Positions 18,624 through 27,205 of a DNA stretch of 64,000 bases are shown in pieces; positions within the stretch are counted from its first letter, which is position 1, and every line of letters starts with the position of its first letter. The notes under the pieces were generated by a model. The model saw only the letters and a program-made list of their open reading frames with translations. It ran no database searches and was not told the DNA's origin. The stretch covers positions 1,640,979 through 1,704,978 of the forward strand of contig NZ_FOJG01000002.1 of assembly GCF_900110835.1 (NCBI RefSeq). The letters are read 5' to 3'. Both the position numbers and the translations under genes were made by a program. Source of the DNA: Chitinophaga arvensicola (lineage in GTDB: Bacteria > Bacteroidota > Bacteroidia > Chitinophagales > Chitinophagaceae).

Positions 18624-19999
18624 GAAGATTTTTTATTTTTTTCATACCATTGAGAGAATGATTGTGCCGGAGGCGCCGGCATCTCCCGTTGTTTGAACCA
18701 GGGATTGAACCGGTTATTCACCATCCCGGGGAAAGCACGCATCACCCAACGCCCCATTTTGCCGGCAGTTCTGTACGTACGCGGCGCTGATAATACGCCG
18801 CTCATCATTTTCATGCTGGCAGTTTTGGCAGCAGTGGTATGTCCTTCTTTCACCAATACCTGCCGCCATTTGTATAGCTGCTGATGAATATCAATCTTCA
18901 CCGGACATACATTCGAGCAGGAGCCACAAAGGGTAGATGCAAACGGCAGATCCGCGTAATCCTTCATATCCAGGTTGGGCGCCAGGATAGCGCCAATAGG
19001 CCCGGCTACGGCCGTATGATAACTATGTCCGCCACTGCGGCGGTATACAGGGCAAGTGTTCATACAGGCAGCGCAACGGATACATTTCAGGGAATTCCGG
19101 AAATCTTCCCGGCCCAGTTGCCTGGAACGACCATTGTCTACAATCACGATATGCAACTCCTGGCCTTCCCTTGGCTTCCTGAAATGACTGGAGTAAGTGG
19201 TGATAGGCTGCCCGGTGGCACTACGTGCCAACAGGCGCAGGAACACACCCAGGTGCTTACGCTGCGGGATAATCTTTTCGATACCCATACAGGCAATATG
19301 TACCGGCGCCAGGTGCGCGCCCATATCTGCATTGCCTTCATTGGTACAAACCACCATCTCTCCCGTTTCGGCTACCGCAAAATTTACCCCGGTAATGGCA
19401 GCACCGGCCTGCAGGAACTCTTTCCGGAGATGCTGCCTGGCAGCGGCCGTCAGAAATTGTGGATCTGCGTTGCCTGCGGGCGTACCCAGGTGTTCATGAA
19501 ACAGTTCTCCTATCTCTTCTTTCTTTTTATGGATACAGGGTAATACGATGTGACTGGGCGGTTCTTTCGCCAGTTGCACGATCCGTTCTCCCAGGTCTGT
19601 ATCTATCACTTCGATACCATTGACTTCGAGGTGTGGGTTGAGGTGGCATTCTTCTGTGAGCATGGATTTGCTTTTCACGATGTGATTCACCCCATGCTTT
19701 TTCAGAATGCCGGTTACAATGCGGTTGTGTTCTTCCCCATCAGCGGCCCAGTGCACAATAGCGCCATTGCTTTGCGCCTGTTGTTCGAACTGTACGAGAT
19801 AATCGTGCAGATTCCCCAGGGCATTGTGTTTAATGCGGGAGGCGGTTTCCCGCAGCTGTTCCCATTCGGGGATACTCCAGGCCATCTTGTCGCGTTTGGC
19901 GCGTACCCACCAGAGGGTCTGGTCGTGCCAGTCGACCCGTGGTTCGTTCTCGTTGAACTTATCCGCCAGTGAGGCGTGATCAGCTTTTTGCCTGTTCAT
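18620..19999 (-). CDS. lutB: L-lactate utilisation protein B, [4Fe-4S] ferredoxin-type
   Basis: From the ATG at 19999 the product has 459 residues; a TTG at 20026 is further upstream and less likely. An N-terminal LUD domain is followed by two iron-sulfur motifs, CIRCAACMNTCPVYR and CGSCSNVCPVKID, each supplying cysteines for a [4Fe-4S] cluster. A C-terminal LutB-type extension ends near SQWYEK. It should be the electron-transfer subunit of the lactate oxidation complex. Its start overlaps the lutA end by 20 bp. Confidence 0.92.
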   Translation of the reverse strand: MNRQKADHASLADKFNENEPRVDWHDQTLWWVRAKRDKMAWSIPEWEQLRETASRIKHNALGNLHDYLVQFEQQAQSNGAIVHWAADGEEHNRIVTGILKKHGVNHIVKSKSMLTEECHLNPHLEVNGIEVIDTDLGERIVQLAKEPPSHIVLPCIHKKKEEIGELFHEHLGTPAGNADPQFLTAAARQHLRKEFLQAGAAITGVNFAVAETGEMVVCTNEGNADMGAHLAPVHIACMGIEKIIPQRKHLGVFLRLLARSATGQPITTYSSHFRKPREGQELHIVIVDNGRSRQLGREDFRNSLKCIRCAACMNTCPVYRRSGGHSYHTAVAGPIGAILAPNLDMKDYADLPFASTLCGSCSNVCPVKIDIHQQLYKWRQVLVKEGHTTAAKTASMKMMSGVLSAPRTYRTAGKMGRWVMRAFPGMVNNRFNPWFKQREMPAPPAQSFSQWYEKNKKSS

Positions 20000-20735
20000 G
20001 GATATTCTGATTGAGAATTTCTGCAATATGCATCACTTTCACACCCGCATGTTGTCTGCGCAAAATACCTTCGAGGTGCATCAGGCAACTCACATCGGTA
20101 CCGGTGATAACGGTGGCGCCATGTTTAACGTGATCGGCTACACGATCCTTCCCCATTTTTACGGATACTGCTTCTTCCGCCACACAGAATGTACCGCCAA
20201 AGCCACAGCATTCATCCTGCCTGTCGAGGGGAACCAGCTCTACTCCTTCTACCATGCGCAGCAATTTCTCCGGTTTGGAAAAAGGAGCTGCCACCAGCTC
20301 ACTCATCTGCGAGAGTGCCAGTCCGCGTTGTCCATGGCAGCTCTGATGCAGACCAACTTTGCATGGGAAGCGGGCCGGAAGATTTTCTACTTTAAGTACA
20401 TCTGTCAGGAATTCCGTCAGTTCGTAGATCCGCTGGCGGATATGCGTGGCCGTGGATTCCGCAGCGGGATCGTGCAAATGCTCTTTGATGTGCAATACAC
20501 AGCTACCTGAGGGTCCTACAATATAATCGTAGTCAGCAAAATTTCTGATGAACAGGCTATTGCACTGGTGCGTCAGGTGTTCGTATCCTGAATTGGCCAT
20601 GGGCTGGCCGCAACAGGTTTGTCCCTGTGGGTATTCCACTTCACAACCCAGTTTTTGTAGCAGCTGCAGGGTGGCAATGCCTACCTGCGGATAGAACTGG
20701 TCAATATAACATGGTATAAATAATCCTACTTTCAC
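19980..20735 (-). CDS. lutA: L-lactate utilisation protein A, CCG-domain iron-sulfur oxidoreductase
   Basis: The 251-residue protein has the two cysteine-rich CCG motifs of this family, TCCGQPMANSGY near residue 40 and DECCGFGGTFC near residue 174, which bind iron-sulfur or relay electrons to a quinone partner. Start is GTG at 20735 (MKVGLFIPCY). It is the first gene of lutABC. Related GlcF and HdrD subunits share the motif, but the order with LutB and LutC settles the assignment. Confidence 0.92.
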   Translation of the reverse strand: MKVGLFIPCYIDQFYPQVGIATLQLLQKLGCEVEYPQGQTCCGQPMANSGYEHLTHQCNSLFIRNFADYDYIVGPSGSCVLHIKEHLHDPAAESTATHIRQRIYELTEFLTDVLKVENLPARFPCKVGLHQSCHGQRGLALSQMSELVAAPFSKPEKLLRMVEGVELVPLDRQDECCGFGGTFCVAEEAVSVKMGKDRVADHVKHGATVITGTDVSCLMHLEGILRRQHAGVKVMHIAEILNQNIHEQAKS

Positions 20736-20769
20736 GGGTAAAGTAATTTAGATGATCATTGCTGACCTG

Positions 20770-20777
20770 CAAATTTA
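20770..20777 (-). promoter_or_regulatory. Candidate -7 box of the lut operon
   Basis: The minus strand reads TAAATTTG, a full TAnnTTTG match, 34 bp before the lutA GTG. The predicted start near 20763 gives a leader of about 28 nt. No clear -33 TTTG. Confidence 0.4.
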
Positions 20778-20898
20778 GCAGTCAACGCGACAGTAATCCT
20801 ACCTCTTTTTTACCGGTTACTGGCTTATTTTTCACTGGTACAATTTAAAGTAGTGCCGGGAGGTTGGCAACCCGGTCTGTCCTGTAGCGAAAAGGCAC

Positions 20899-20924
20899 AA
20901 AAAAAGGAAGGCTTCCGGCCTTCC
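20899..20924 (-). terminator. Rho-independent terminator of the helicase gene
   Basis: GGAAGGC (20906-20912) pairs with GCCTTCC (20918-20924) around a 5-base loop. On the minus strand seven Ts follow (20905-20899). It lies 31 bp beyond the helicase stop. Confidence 0.85.
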
Positions 20925-20955
20925 CTGATATGCTTATGAGAGCGCATCTTCCGCG

Positions 20956-23196
20956 CTAATCGTTCATAATCTTTTCTTCCTGTTTTTTCTTGAGATACCA
21001 TTGCACTACCCTGATCTCAGCGAAAGAAGCGGCATCGCCTACTCTTTCCTTGATAGGACCTGCGGCAGTAGCACCCAATTCGCCGATATGTTTCAGGATC
21101 AGGCGCATGGTGCGGTCGGACACGAAGCGGTTGATATCCATTTCGCCGGCTTCCACACATTGGGCCAGGTGGCTTTCAATGGTGCCGATGGCCAGTTGCC
21201 GGGCTGTGGCAATATCCGCTATAGCTTTGCCCGCCAGGAACAGTTCCAGGGTACCGCGACGGCTACTCCCCTTTTCCACTTTGCCTTTAGCGGCTTTCTC
21301 CTTCGCAGCGGTAACAGGTGCAGCAGCAGCGGCGGCATCGGCATCCCGGAGGAGGGTGTAGTTTTTCAGACCGGTGGTAAATTCCAGGTCGGCATAAGCT
21401 ACTTCCCATACGTGGCGCAGTTTGTTCCAGCAATCGGCTTCCAGCGCCATCAGCTGGAGGAGATATTTTTTAGATTTAGCCTTCTTCACATCTGTGATGT
21501 GTGTCTGCAAGGGCTGTATAATGTCTTCGTAGATGCTTTGGGTGAAATAGCCGATGGCTTTATTGACCCGTTGCTGTAAAGGCTCCATTTCACCGGTTTG
21601 TACAGCGGTATCCAGCAGTTGATGCAGTTGTACCACAAACCTGGCGGCCACTTCCTGCTGTTGTTCCACCTTGGCCGACATGCTGCGGCTCAGTTTAATG
21701 GCAGCGTCAAAATCAGGCACTTTTTTATCCTGGATCCATACAGCATGGCTGCGGATGGTGGCTTGCATGCGGTACCAGTCGAACTGTTGCAGCAAGGAAG
21801 TAGCCTGAAATTTTTTCCGCTCCATTTCCAGCAGCACAACCAGTTCATTGGCTTCATTTTCTTTTTCAGCGAATTCAATTACCTGCCGGTCTGTTTTGAT
21901 ACTGCCATGCCCGATGCGGGAATGCAGAACCAGTCCTTCGAGCGAAGTACAACGGCTGAGTGCCACATATACCTGTCCGGGTGCAAACGCATAGCCGGCA
22001 TCGATGATAGCCCGTTCAAAGGTAAGCCCCTGGCTTTTATGGATGGTAATAGCCCAGGCCAGCCGGATGGGGAATTGCGTGAAGCTGCCAATCTCTTCTT
22101 CTTCGATACTATTTTCGTCCTGGTTGTAGGAGTAGCGGATATTACGCCAGGTTTCCTTTCCCAGTTTGAGTTCTTCATGTGAGCCCGCGAGTACCAGTAC
22201 AATTTCGTCGTCATTGATTTCTTTGACGGTGGCTATTTTGCCGTTGTAGTAGCGCCGGGGTTGTGCAAGGTCGTTTTTCAGGAACATGACCTGTGCCCCA
22301 ATTTTGAGCTGCAGCAACAATTCGGTTGGCAGGGCTTTGTCGCTGAAATCCCCTTCAATCTTCCCTTCGAAGCGATGTACTTTTCCGGGCATATCTGCCA
22401 GGCGCCGGGCGTTGATTTCATCCGCCTTGCGGTTATGGGTGGTGAGTACGATGTATTCCTCATCTTCTCCCGTAAAATGCGGCTGGTAATGTTCATTCAG
22501 CAACTGCAGGTCTTCGTGCAGCACTTCATTATTGCGTACCCTGTTCAATACGTCGATAAAATGTTGCTCATTCTGCCGGTAAATCTTTTTCAGTTCGATA
22601 TACAGCGGCGGTGCCTGTTCTATTACTTTGGCAGCAAAGAAGAAGGTGCTGTTGTAATATTCGGAGAGCATGCGCCATTCTGCGTCGGGTACTACGGGCG
22701 GCAACTGGTACAGGTCGCCGATGAAAAGGACCTGTACACCGCCGAATGGCAGCAGTGGTTTATTGCGGAAGTGACGCAGGATCACATCAATTGCATCGAG
22801 CATATCACAGCGCACCATACTTACTTCATCGATGATGAGTAATTCCATTTCCTGCAACAATACTTTTTTATCGTTGGTAAAACGAATGTTGCGGAACAAG
22901 CCATGTTTATCTGTACTGCTGATTTCATCCATTCCAAAACCTCTTTTAGTGCCAGGGATAAAAGGTCCGAAGGGCAGCTGAAAAAAGGAGTGCATGGTAA
23001 CACCACCGGCGTTGATAGCGGCTACACCTGTAGGTGCTACCACGACCGTGTTTTTACGTGTATGTTCTTTGATATATTTCAGGAACGTAGTTTTTCCTGT
23101 ACCGGCTTTACCGGTAAGGAAGATATGGCGGTGTGTATGGTTTATGAAATCTGCCGCCAGGTGAAAGATAGTATTTGTATTATCCGGTTGGGGCAT
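20956..23196 (-). CDS. PIF1/RecD-like superfamily 1 DNA helicase with C-terminal HTH domain
   Basis: This 746-residue helicase has Walker A FLTGKAGTGKTTFL at residues 26-39, VVAPTGVAAINAGG (motif Ia), LLIIDEVSMVR (Walker B) and LAWAITIHKSQGLTFERA with YVALSRCTSLEGL (motifs V-VI). That is the PIF1/RRM3-like order. After a helical middle and an Ala-rich linker with four consecutive Ala codons, the C-terminus holds an HTH_40-type winged domain (GKAIADIATARQLAIGTIES). This fusion is common in Bacteroidota. It probably resolves DNA or RNA-DNA structures in replication or repair. Monocistronic with its own promoter and terminator. Confidence 0.88.
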   Translation of the reverse strand: MPQPDNTNTIFHLAADFINHTHRHIFLTGKAGTGKTTFLKYIKEHTRKNTVVVAPTGVAAINAGGVTMHSFFQLPFGPFIPGTKRGFGMDEISSTDKHGLFRNIRFTNDKKVLLQEMELLIIDEVSMVRCDMLDAIDVILRHFRNKPLLPFGGVQVLFIGDLYQLPPVVPDAEWRMLSEYYNSTFFFAAKVIEQAPPLYIELKKIYRQNEQHFIDVLNRVRNNEVLHEDLQLLNEHYQPHFTGEDEEYIVLTTHNRKADEINARRLADMPGKVHRFEGKIEGDFSDKALPTELLLQLKIGAQVMFLKNDLAQPRRYYNGKIATVKEINDDEIVLVLAGSHEELKLGKETWRNIRYSYNQDENSIEEEEIGSFTQFPIRLAWAITIHKSQGLTFERAIIDAGYAFAPGQVYVALSRCTSLEGLVLHSRIGHGSIKTDRQVIEFAEKENEANELVVLLEMERKKFQATSLLQQFDWYRMQATIRSHAVWIQDKKVPDFDAAIKLSRSMSAKVEQQQEVAARFVVQLHQLLDTAVQTGEMEPLQQRVNKAIGYFTQSIYEDIIQPLQTHITDVKKAKSKKYLLQLMALEADCWNKLRHVWEVAYADLEFTTGLKNYTLLRDADAAAAAAPVTAAKEKAAKGKVEKGSSRRGTLELFLAGKAIADIATARQLAIGTIESHLAQCVEAGEMDINRFVSDRTMRLILKHIGELGATAAGPIKERVGDAASFAEIRVVQWYLKKKQEEKIMND

Positions 23197-23216
23197 CTGT
23201 TGTTAAATTGAAAGGG

Positions 23217-23224
23217 CAAATATA
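23217..23224 (-). promoter_or_regulatory. Candidate -7 box of the helicase gene
   Basis: The minus strand reads TATATTTG, a full TAnnTTTG match, 20 bp before the helicase ATG (23196). Transcription would start near 23210. Confidence 0.4.
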
Positions 23225-23301
23225 CAGAAAAAGTGGCGAAAACCGTGGAGATATTGCGTGTAAGGAAATGTAACCTATCTTCGGTTTTCAAACATTTTAC
23301 A

Positions 23302-24255
23302 ATGGACCACCTGAAAATAGCGACGGCACAATTTGAAAACAGGAGCAATGACAAAGCTTACAACCTGGGTATTATCCGGGAGTTATCGAAACAGGCAGCT
23401 GCAGCCGGTGCAGATGCCGTAGCCTTCCATGAATGTTCGGTGACAGGCTACACATTTGCGCGGAATTTATCGCGGGAGCAAATGCTGGAACTGGCAGAAA
23501 TCATCCCTGACGGACCGAGCATCCGCGCCCTCCAGGAAATAGCGGCGGAGCACAACATTGCGGTGCTGGCTGGCTTATTTGAAAAAGATGCGGAAGACAA
23601 TTTATTCAAGGCTTATGTATGTGTAGATAAAAACGGGCTGGTGGCAAAATACCGCAAGTTGCATCCGTTTATCAATCCGCATCTGCAGCCGGGAAATGAA
23701 TATGTGATCTTTGAGCTGAAAGGATGGAAATGCAGTATGCTGATCTGCTATGATAATAATATTACGGAGAATGTACGCGCCACGGCTTTACTGGGCGCCG
23801 AAATTATTTTCATGCCGCATGTAACGATGTGTACACCCTCTACCAGGCCAGGAGCGGGCTTTGTAGACCCGGTGCTCTGGGAAAAGCGTGCAGAAGATCC
23901 TACTTCGCTCCGATTGGAATTTGATGGTATGAAAGGACGTGCATGGCTGATGAAATGGCTGCCGGCCAGGGCTTACGACAATGCCGTATATGCGGTGTTC
24001 TCCAATCCTATTGGTATGGATGACGACCAGCTGAAAAACGGTTGTTCTATGATCATTGATCCTTTTGGAGATGTGATCGCGGAATGCAGGCAACTGGGCA
24101 ACGAAGTAGTAACGGCAACGCTTACACGAAATAAACTCACGGAAGCGGGTGGCTACCGGTACCGGCTGGCGCGCAGACCTGAATTGTACGGGGAAGTGAT
24201 TGCCGCTCCGCATGCGTCTGTACAGAAGGTGGTATGGTTGCAGGAGAAGAAGTAG
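23302..24255 (+). CDS. Nitrilase/carbon-nitrogen hydrolase family amidohydrolase
   Basis: From the ATG at 23302 (MDHLKIATAQFENR) the product has 317 residues; a GTG at 23233 would add 23 residues without family similarity and overlaps the divergent promoter. The catalytic triad is complete: Glu44 (AFHECSVTGY), Lys119 (KYRKLHPF) and Cys149 (MLICYDNN). The family cleaves C-N bonds in nitriles, amides or N-carbamoyl compounds. An aliphatic amidase or N-carbamoylputrescine-type role is possible, but the substrate cannot be assigned. It stands alone on the plus strand, divergent from the helicase. Confidence 0.85.
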   Translation: MDHLKIATAQFENRSNDKAYNLGIIRELSKQAAAAGADAVAFHECSVTGYTFARNLSREQMLELAEIIPDGPSIRALQEIAAEHNIAVLAGLFEKDAEDNLFKAYVCVDKNGLVAKYRKLHPFINPHLQPGNEYVIFELKGWKCSMLICYDNNITENVRATALLGAEIIFMPHVTMCTPSTRPGAGFVDPVLWEKRAEDPTSLRLEFDGMKGRAWLMKWLPARAYDNAVYAVFSNPIGMDDDQLKNGCSMIIDPFGDVIAECRQLGNEVVTATLTRNKLTEAGGYRYRLARRPELYGEVIAAPHASVQKVVWLQEKK

Positions 24256-24383
24256 TGCCGAAGAGGCTGATAACCACAGGGCTTGATAATTTAGCCGGCG
24301 TATGCTGAAAATCCGGCAGACGGCCGTAGTGGCTTATCCCACGCCCTTTAAACAAATAAAATATATAAATTCAGCAGACCGGT

Positions 24384-24391
24384 TATCTTTG
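24384..24391 (+). promoter_or_regulatory. Candidate -7 box (TATCTTTG) with no gene downstream before a terminator
   Basis: Full TAnnTTTG match on the plus strand. It follows an AT-rich stretch (24350-24370) and is followed by an intrinsic terminator instead of an ORF. Confidence 0.35.
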
Positions 24392-24454
24392 TGCTTTCCG
24401 ACACCCGCTTACAAAGCTTTAAAATAACCCGTTTTTTAGCTTCTTGTATAAAAG

Positions 24455-24482
24455 AACCGCTTCCTTTGTGGAGCGGTTTTTT
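24455..24482 (+). terminator. Rho-independent terminator (plus strand)
   Basis: AACCGCT (24455-24461) pairs with AGCGGTT (24472-24478) and is followed by a T run to 24482. It may end the amidohydrolase transcript (200 bp upstream) or a short RNA starting near 24398. Confidence 0.8.
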
Positions 24483-24652
24483 GTTTTACAGTACCTGGCA
24501 GATACGCTGTTCTCCGGGCACGCGGGAGATGATCACTGTATCCTTTTACACTGACTGCTGATGAGGTGGAATTGGGGAGATGATGCTGCGGTGGTGCTAT
24601 CGTTGCGGAACGCATCTGCCGGAGGCGGCAGCACATCCGGGATTTTATGCAT

Positions 24653-24685
24653 AAAAAAAATCGCGCCGGCAAAGCCAACGCGATT
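24653..24685 (-). terminator. Rho-independent terminator of the cold-shock gene
   Basis: AATCGCG (24659-24665) pairs with CGCGATT (24679-24685), with an inner GGC/GCC stem. On the minus strand it is followed by eight Ts. It lies about 25 bp after the stop of the cold-shock gene. Confidence 0.88.
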
Positions 24686-24709
24686 CATAAAGAACTATTA
24701 TAAAATAAA

Positions 24710-24901
24710 TTATGCCAGTCTTACGTTAACAGCATTCGGGCCTTTTCTGCCTTCTTCCACGTCAAATACTACGCGGTCATTTTCGCCGATGCTTTCTTTG
24801 ATACCAGATACGTGAACAAAAATTTCTTGTCCTGAACCTTCGATTTTAATGAATCCAAAACCTTTAGCTTCATTAAAAAATTTTACTACACCTGTTTGCA
24901 T
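24710..24901 (-). CDS. Cold-shock domain protein (CspA family)
   Basis: A 63-residue single cold-shock domain with both nucleic-acid-binding motifs, KGFGFI (RNP1) and IFVHVS (RNP2). It starts MQTGVVKFFNEAKG as usual. It binds single-stranded RNA or DNA and acts as an RNA chaperone. The A-rich run before RNP1 and a 260-bp upstream gap leave room for a long regulated 5' leader, which is usual for csp genes. I see no clear conserved cold box. Confidence 0.95.
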   Translation of the reverse strand: MQTGVVKFFNEAKGFGFIKIEGSGQEIFVHVSGIKESIGENDRVVFDVEEGRKGPNAVNVRLA

Positions 24902-25162
24902 TATATTTAATATTTAATTGTGAACGTGTTCTCGCCATTTATTTAACTGCAGGCGGCTACCTGGGCGACTACAAGAAAAAGTGTAAGAAAAAGCTGAATG
25001 TGAGAGGTGATCTACCAACAGTATTGCAATACATTATCTTAAGAAGCGGTACGAAGATAGGGGATTTCTCATATACAATCCTAATTTATTTTAAACTTTT
25101 TCAGGGCTCTGATGGTCTGCTGGCGTGTCATTCCAAATTAATAATATATTTTCACGGCATAT

Positions 25163-26446
25163 ATGAAACATCCTGACGCATGGCGTATAAAGGCCATATT
25201 AACCGGCTCCGCCGGCAACCTGGTAGAATGGTACGATTGGTACATTTATGCCACCTTCTCCCTGTATTTTGCACCTGTATTTTTCCCGAAGGGTAGTTAC
25301 ACTGCCCAGCTGCTGAATACGGCCGCTATTTTTGCGGTGGGATTCCTGATGCGGCCCATCGGCGGCTGGTTGTTTGGCCGTATTGCCGACAAACAGGGAA
25401 GAAAAGCATCCATGACATTGTCTGTGTTGCTGATGTCACTGGGCTCTTTGCTGATTGCCTTCACGCCGTCCTACAACAGTATTGGCCTGGCGGCGCCTGC
25501 ATTATTGCTGATAGCGCGACTGCTGCAAGGCCTCAGTGTAGGTGGTGAATACGGCACCTCCGCTACGTACCTGAGTGAAGTGGCCACGAAAGACTTACGG
25601 GGCTTCTATTCCAGCTTTCAGTATGTAACGCTCATCGGCGGACAACTGATTGCTTTGGGTGTGCAGATGACACTACAAAAAGTATTTCTCAGTGCTGAAC
25701 AGATGCACGAATGGGGCTGGCGTATTCCCTTTGTTATAGGTGCGGCATTGGCTTTTGTAGCGCTTTACCTGCGGAGACATATGCAGGAATCTACCTCTTT
25801 CGAAAAAATAAAAAATGAAAAAGAGAAAGGGACCCTGAAACTGCTGTTCCGCAAACATCCCCGGGCAGTGATGACAGTCGTAGGTCTTACGATGGGCGGT
25901 ACCCTGGCCTTCTATACCTATACCACGTATATGCAGAAATTCCTCGTGAATACCGTACATCTTACCATAGAACGCGCTACTACACTCACCTTTTTCCTCA
26001 TGCTGATCTTTGCCTGTTTACAGCCGCTTTTTGGCTGGATTTCGGATATCTATGGCCGCAAGCCGCTATTGATAGGATTCGGCGTACTGGGCACATTATG
26101 TACCGTACCTATCCTGACCGGCATCAGCGAGGCCAGCTCCGAGTGGACAGCCTTCTGGCTCATCCTGCTGGCATTGGTGATTGTAAGCGGTTACACCTCT
26201 ATCAATGCGGTGGTAAAAGCAGAATTATTTCCTGCAGAAATCCGGGCGCTGGGCGTTGGCTTTCCTTATGCCCTAACGGTAGCCATTTTTGGCGGCACAG
26301 CGGAGCCTATTGCCCTTTACTTTAAGAAGATAGGGCATGAACCGATGTTCTACTGGTATGTAACCGGGTGTATCTTTATTTCCCTGTTGGTGTATATTAC
26401 TTCGAAGGATACTAAAAAGACGTCTTTGCTTGATAGGGATGTGTAA
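25163..26446 (+). CDS. MFS transporter of the metabolite:H+ symporter (MHS) family
   Basis: This 427-residue carrier has 12 predicted membrane helices and the MHS signatures GNLVEWYDWYIYATFSLYF in helix 1, GRIADKQGRKASM between helices 2 and 3, and GWISDIYGRKPLL between helices 8 and 9. SVGGEYGTSATYLSE is also typical. Relatives (KgtP, ShiA, ProP) import dicarboxylates, shikimate or betaines with protons; the substrate here is unknown. Its 3' end overlaps the convergent rpiA gene by 35 bp. Confidence 0.88.
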   Translation: MKHPDAWRIKAILTGSAGNLVEWYDWYIYATFSLYFAPVFFPKGSYTAQLLNTAAIFAVGFLMRPIGGWLFGRIADKQGRKASMTLSVLLMSLGSLLIAFTPSYNSIGLAAPALLLIARLLQGLSVGGEYGTSATYLSEVATKDLRGFYSSFQYVTLIGGQLIALGVQMTLQKVFLSAEQMHEWGWRIPFVIGAALAFVALYLRRHMQESTSFEKIKNEKEKGTLKLLFRKHPRAVMTVVGLTMGGTLAFYTYTTYMQKFLVNTVHLTIERATTLTFFLMLIFACLQPLFGWISDIYGRKPLLIGFGVLGTLCTVPILTGISEASSEWTAFWLILLALVIVSGYTSINAVVKAELFPAEIRALGVGFPYALTVAIFGGTAEPIALYFKKIGHEPMFYWYVTGCIFISLLVYITSKDTKKTSLLDRDV

Positions 26447-27113
26447 TTTCCCTGATGGAGCCGTCTGCATTACCGATGATCAACCGGCTGGCGTAGTGGA
26501 GGAACAACCCGCTTTCTACTACGCCGGGAATGTTGTTCAGCTGTGCATGCAATGCAGCCGCATTATGGATTTTCTGATAGTGACAGTCGAGGATATAATT
26601 GCCGTTATCAGTCACAAAACGGTTATTGTCTTTCAGTCGTAATACCGGATGGGCGCCCAATGCGGCGAGTTGTCTGAACGTGAGTTCCCAGCCGAAGGTC
26701 GTCACTTCTACCGGCAGCGGAAATTTACCCAGATGTTTAACGAGTTTCTTTTCGTCGATTACCACGAACATTTCCTTCGAAGCAGCCGCTATAATTTTCT
26801 CCCGCAGCAAAGCGCCTCCTCCCCCTTTGATCAGTTGCAACTGTGCATCTGCTTCGTCGGCGCCGTCGATGTCGATATCGATCTGCGTTACTTTCTCCAG
26901 TTCAATCAAGGGAATTCCCTGTTCGATGGCCAGTTGCTCCGATTGGGTGGAAGTGGCCACGGCTTTAATATCCAGTCCGCCTCTCACTAATTCGCCTATA
27001 CGCAGAATAGTGTAATACGCTGTACTGCCGGTACCCAGACCAACGGTCATACCCGACTTAATATATTCAGCGGCCTTCTCGCCAGCTGCTTTTTTACCGA
27101 TATCTGTTTGCAT
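26412..27113 (-). CDS. rpiA: Ribose-5-phosphate isomerase A
   Basis: The 233-residue sequence carries the RpiA motifs: TVGLGTGSTAYY for phosphate binding, IDGADEAD with the catalytic Asp, and KGGGGALLREKI with the catalytic Glu and a Lys. It interconverts ribose 5-phosphate and ribulose 5-phosphate in the pentose phosphate pathway. ATG at 27113. The minus strand reads TATATTTG at 27118-27125, only 4 bp before the ATG, so the transcript may be leaderless. Its 3' end overlaps the MFS gene tail by 35 bp. Confidence 0.95.
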   Translation of the reverse strand: MQTDIGKKAAGEKAAEYIKSGMTVGLGTGSTAYYTILRIGELVRGGLDIKAVATSTQSEQLAIEQGIPLIELEKVTQIDIDIDGADEADAQLQLIKGGGGALLREKIIAAASKEMFVVIDEKKLVKHLGKFPLPVEVTTFGWELTFRQLAALGAHPVLRLKDNNRFVTDNGNYILDCHYQKIHNAAALHAQLNNIPGVVESGLFLHYASRLIIGNADGSIREITHPYQAKTSF

Positions 27114-27205
27114 AAAGCAAATATAATGTCCCTGACCCGGAGCAGCAATTTTTTGGAATTCTAGCTTAAGTCCGCTAATTTTTGCCCTGAATAAACCGCC
27201 TCACA

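Larger units (their letters stand above)
24256..24709. other. Intergenic region between amidohydrolase and cold-shock gene
   Basis: About 450 bp with no credible protein gene. It contains a plus-strand TATCTTTG box (24384-24391), a plus-strand terminator hairpin (24455-24482) about 60 bp downstream of it, and the minus-strand terminator of the cold-shock gene. The box plus hairpin could delimit a small RNA of about 85 nt. Confidence 0.5.
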
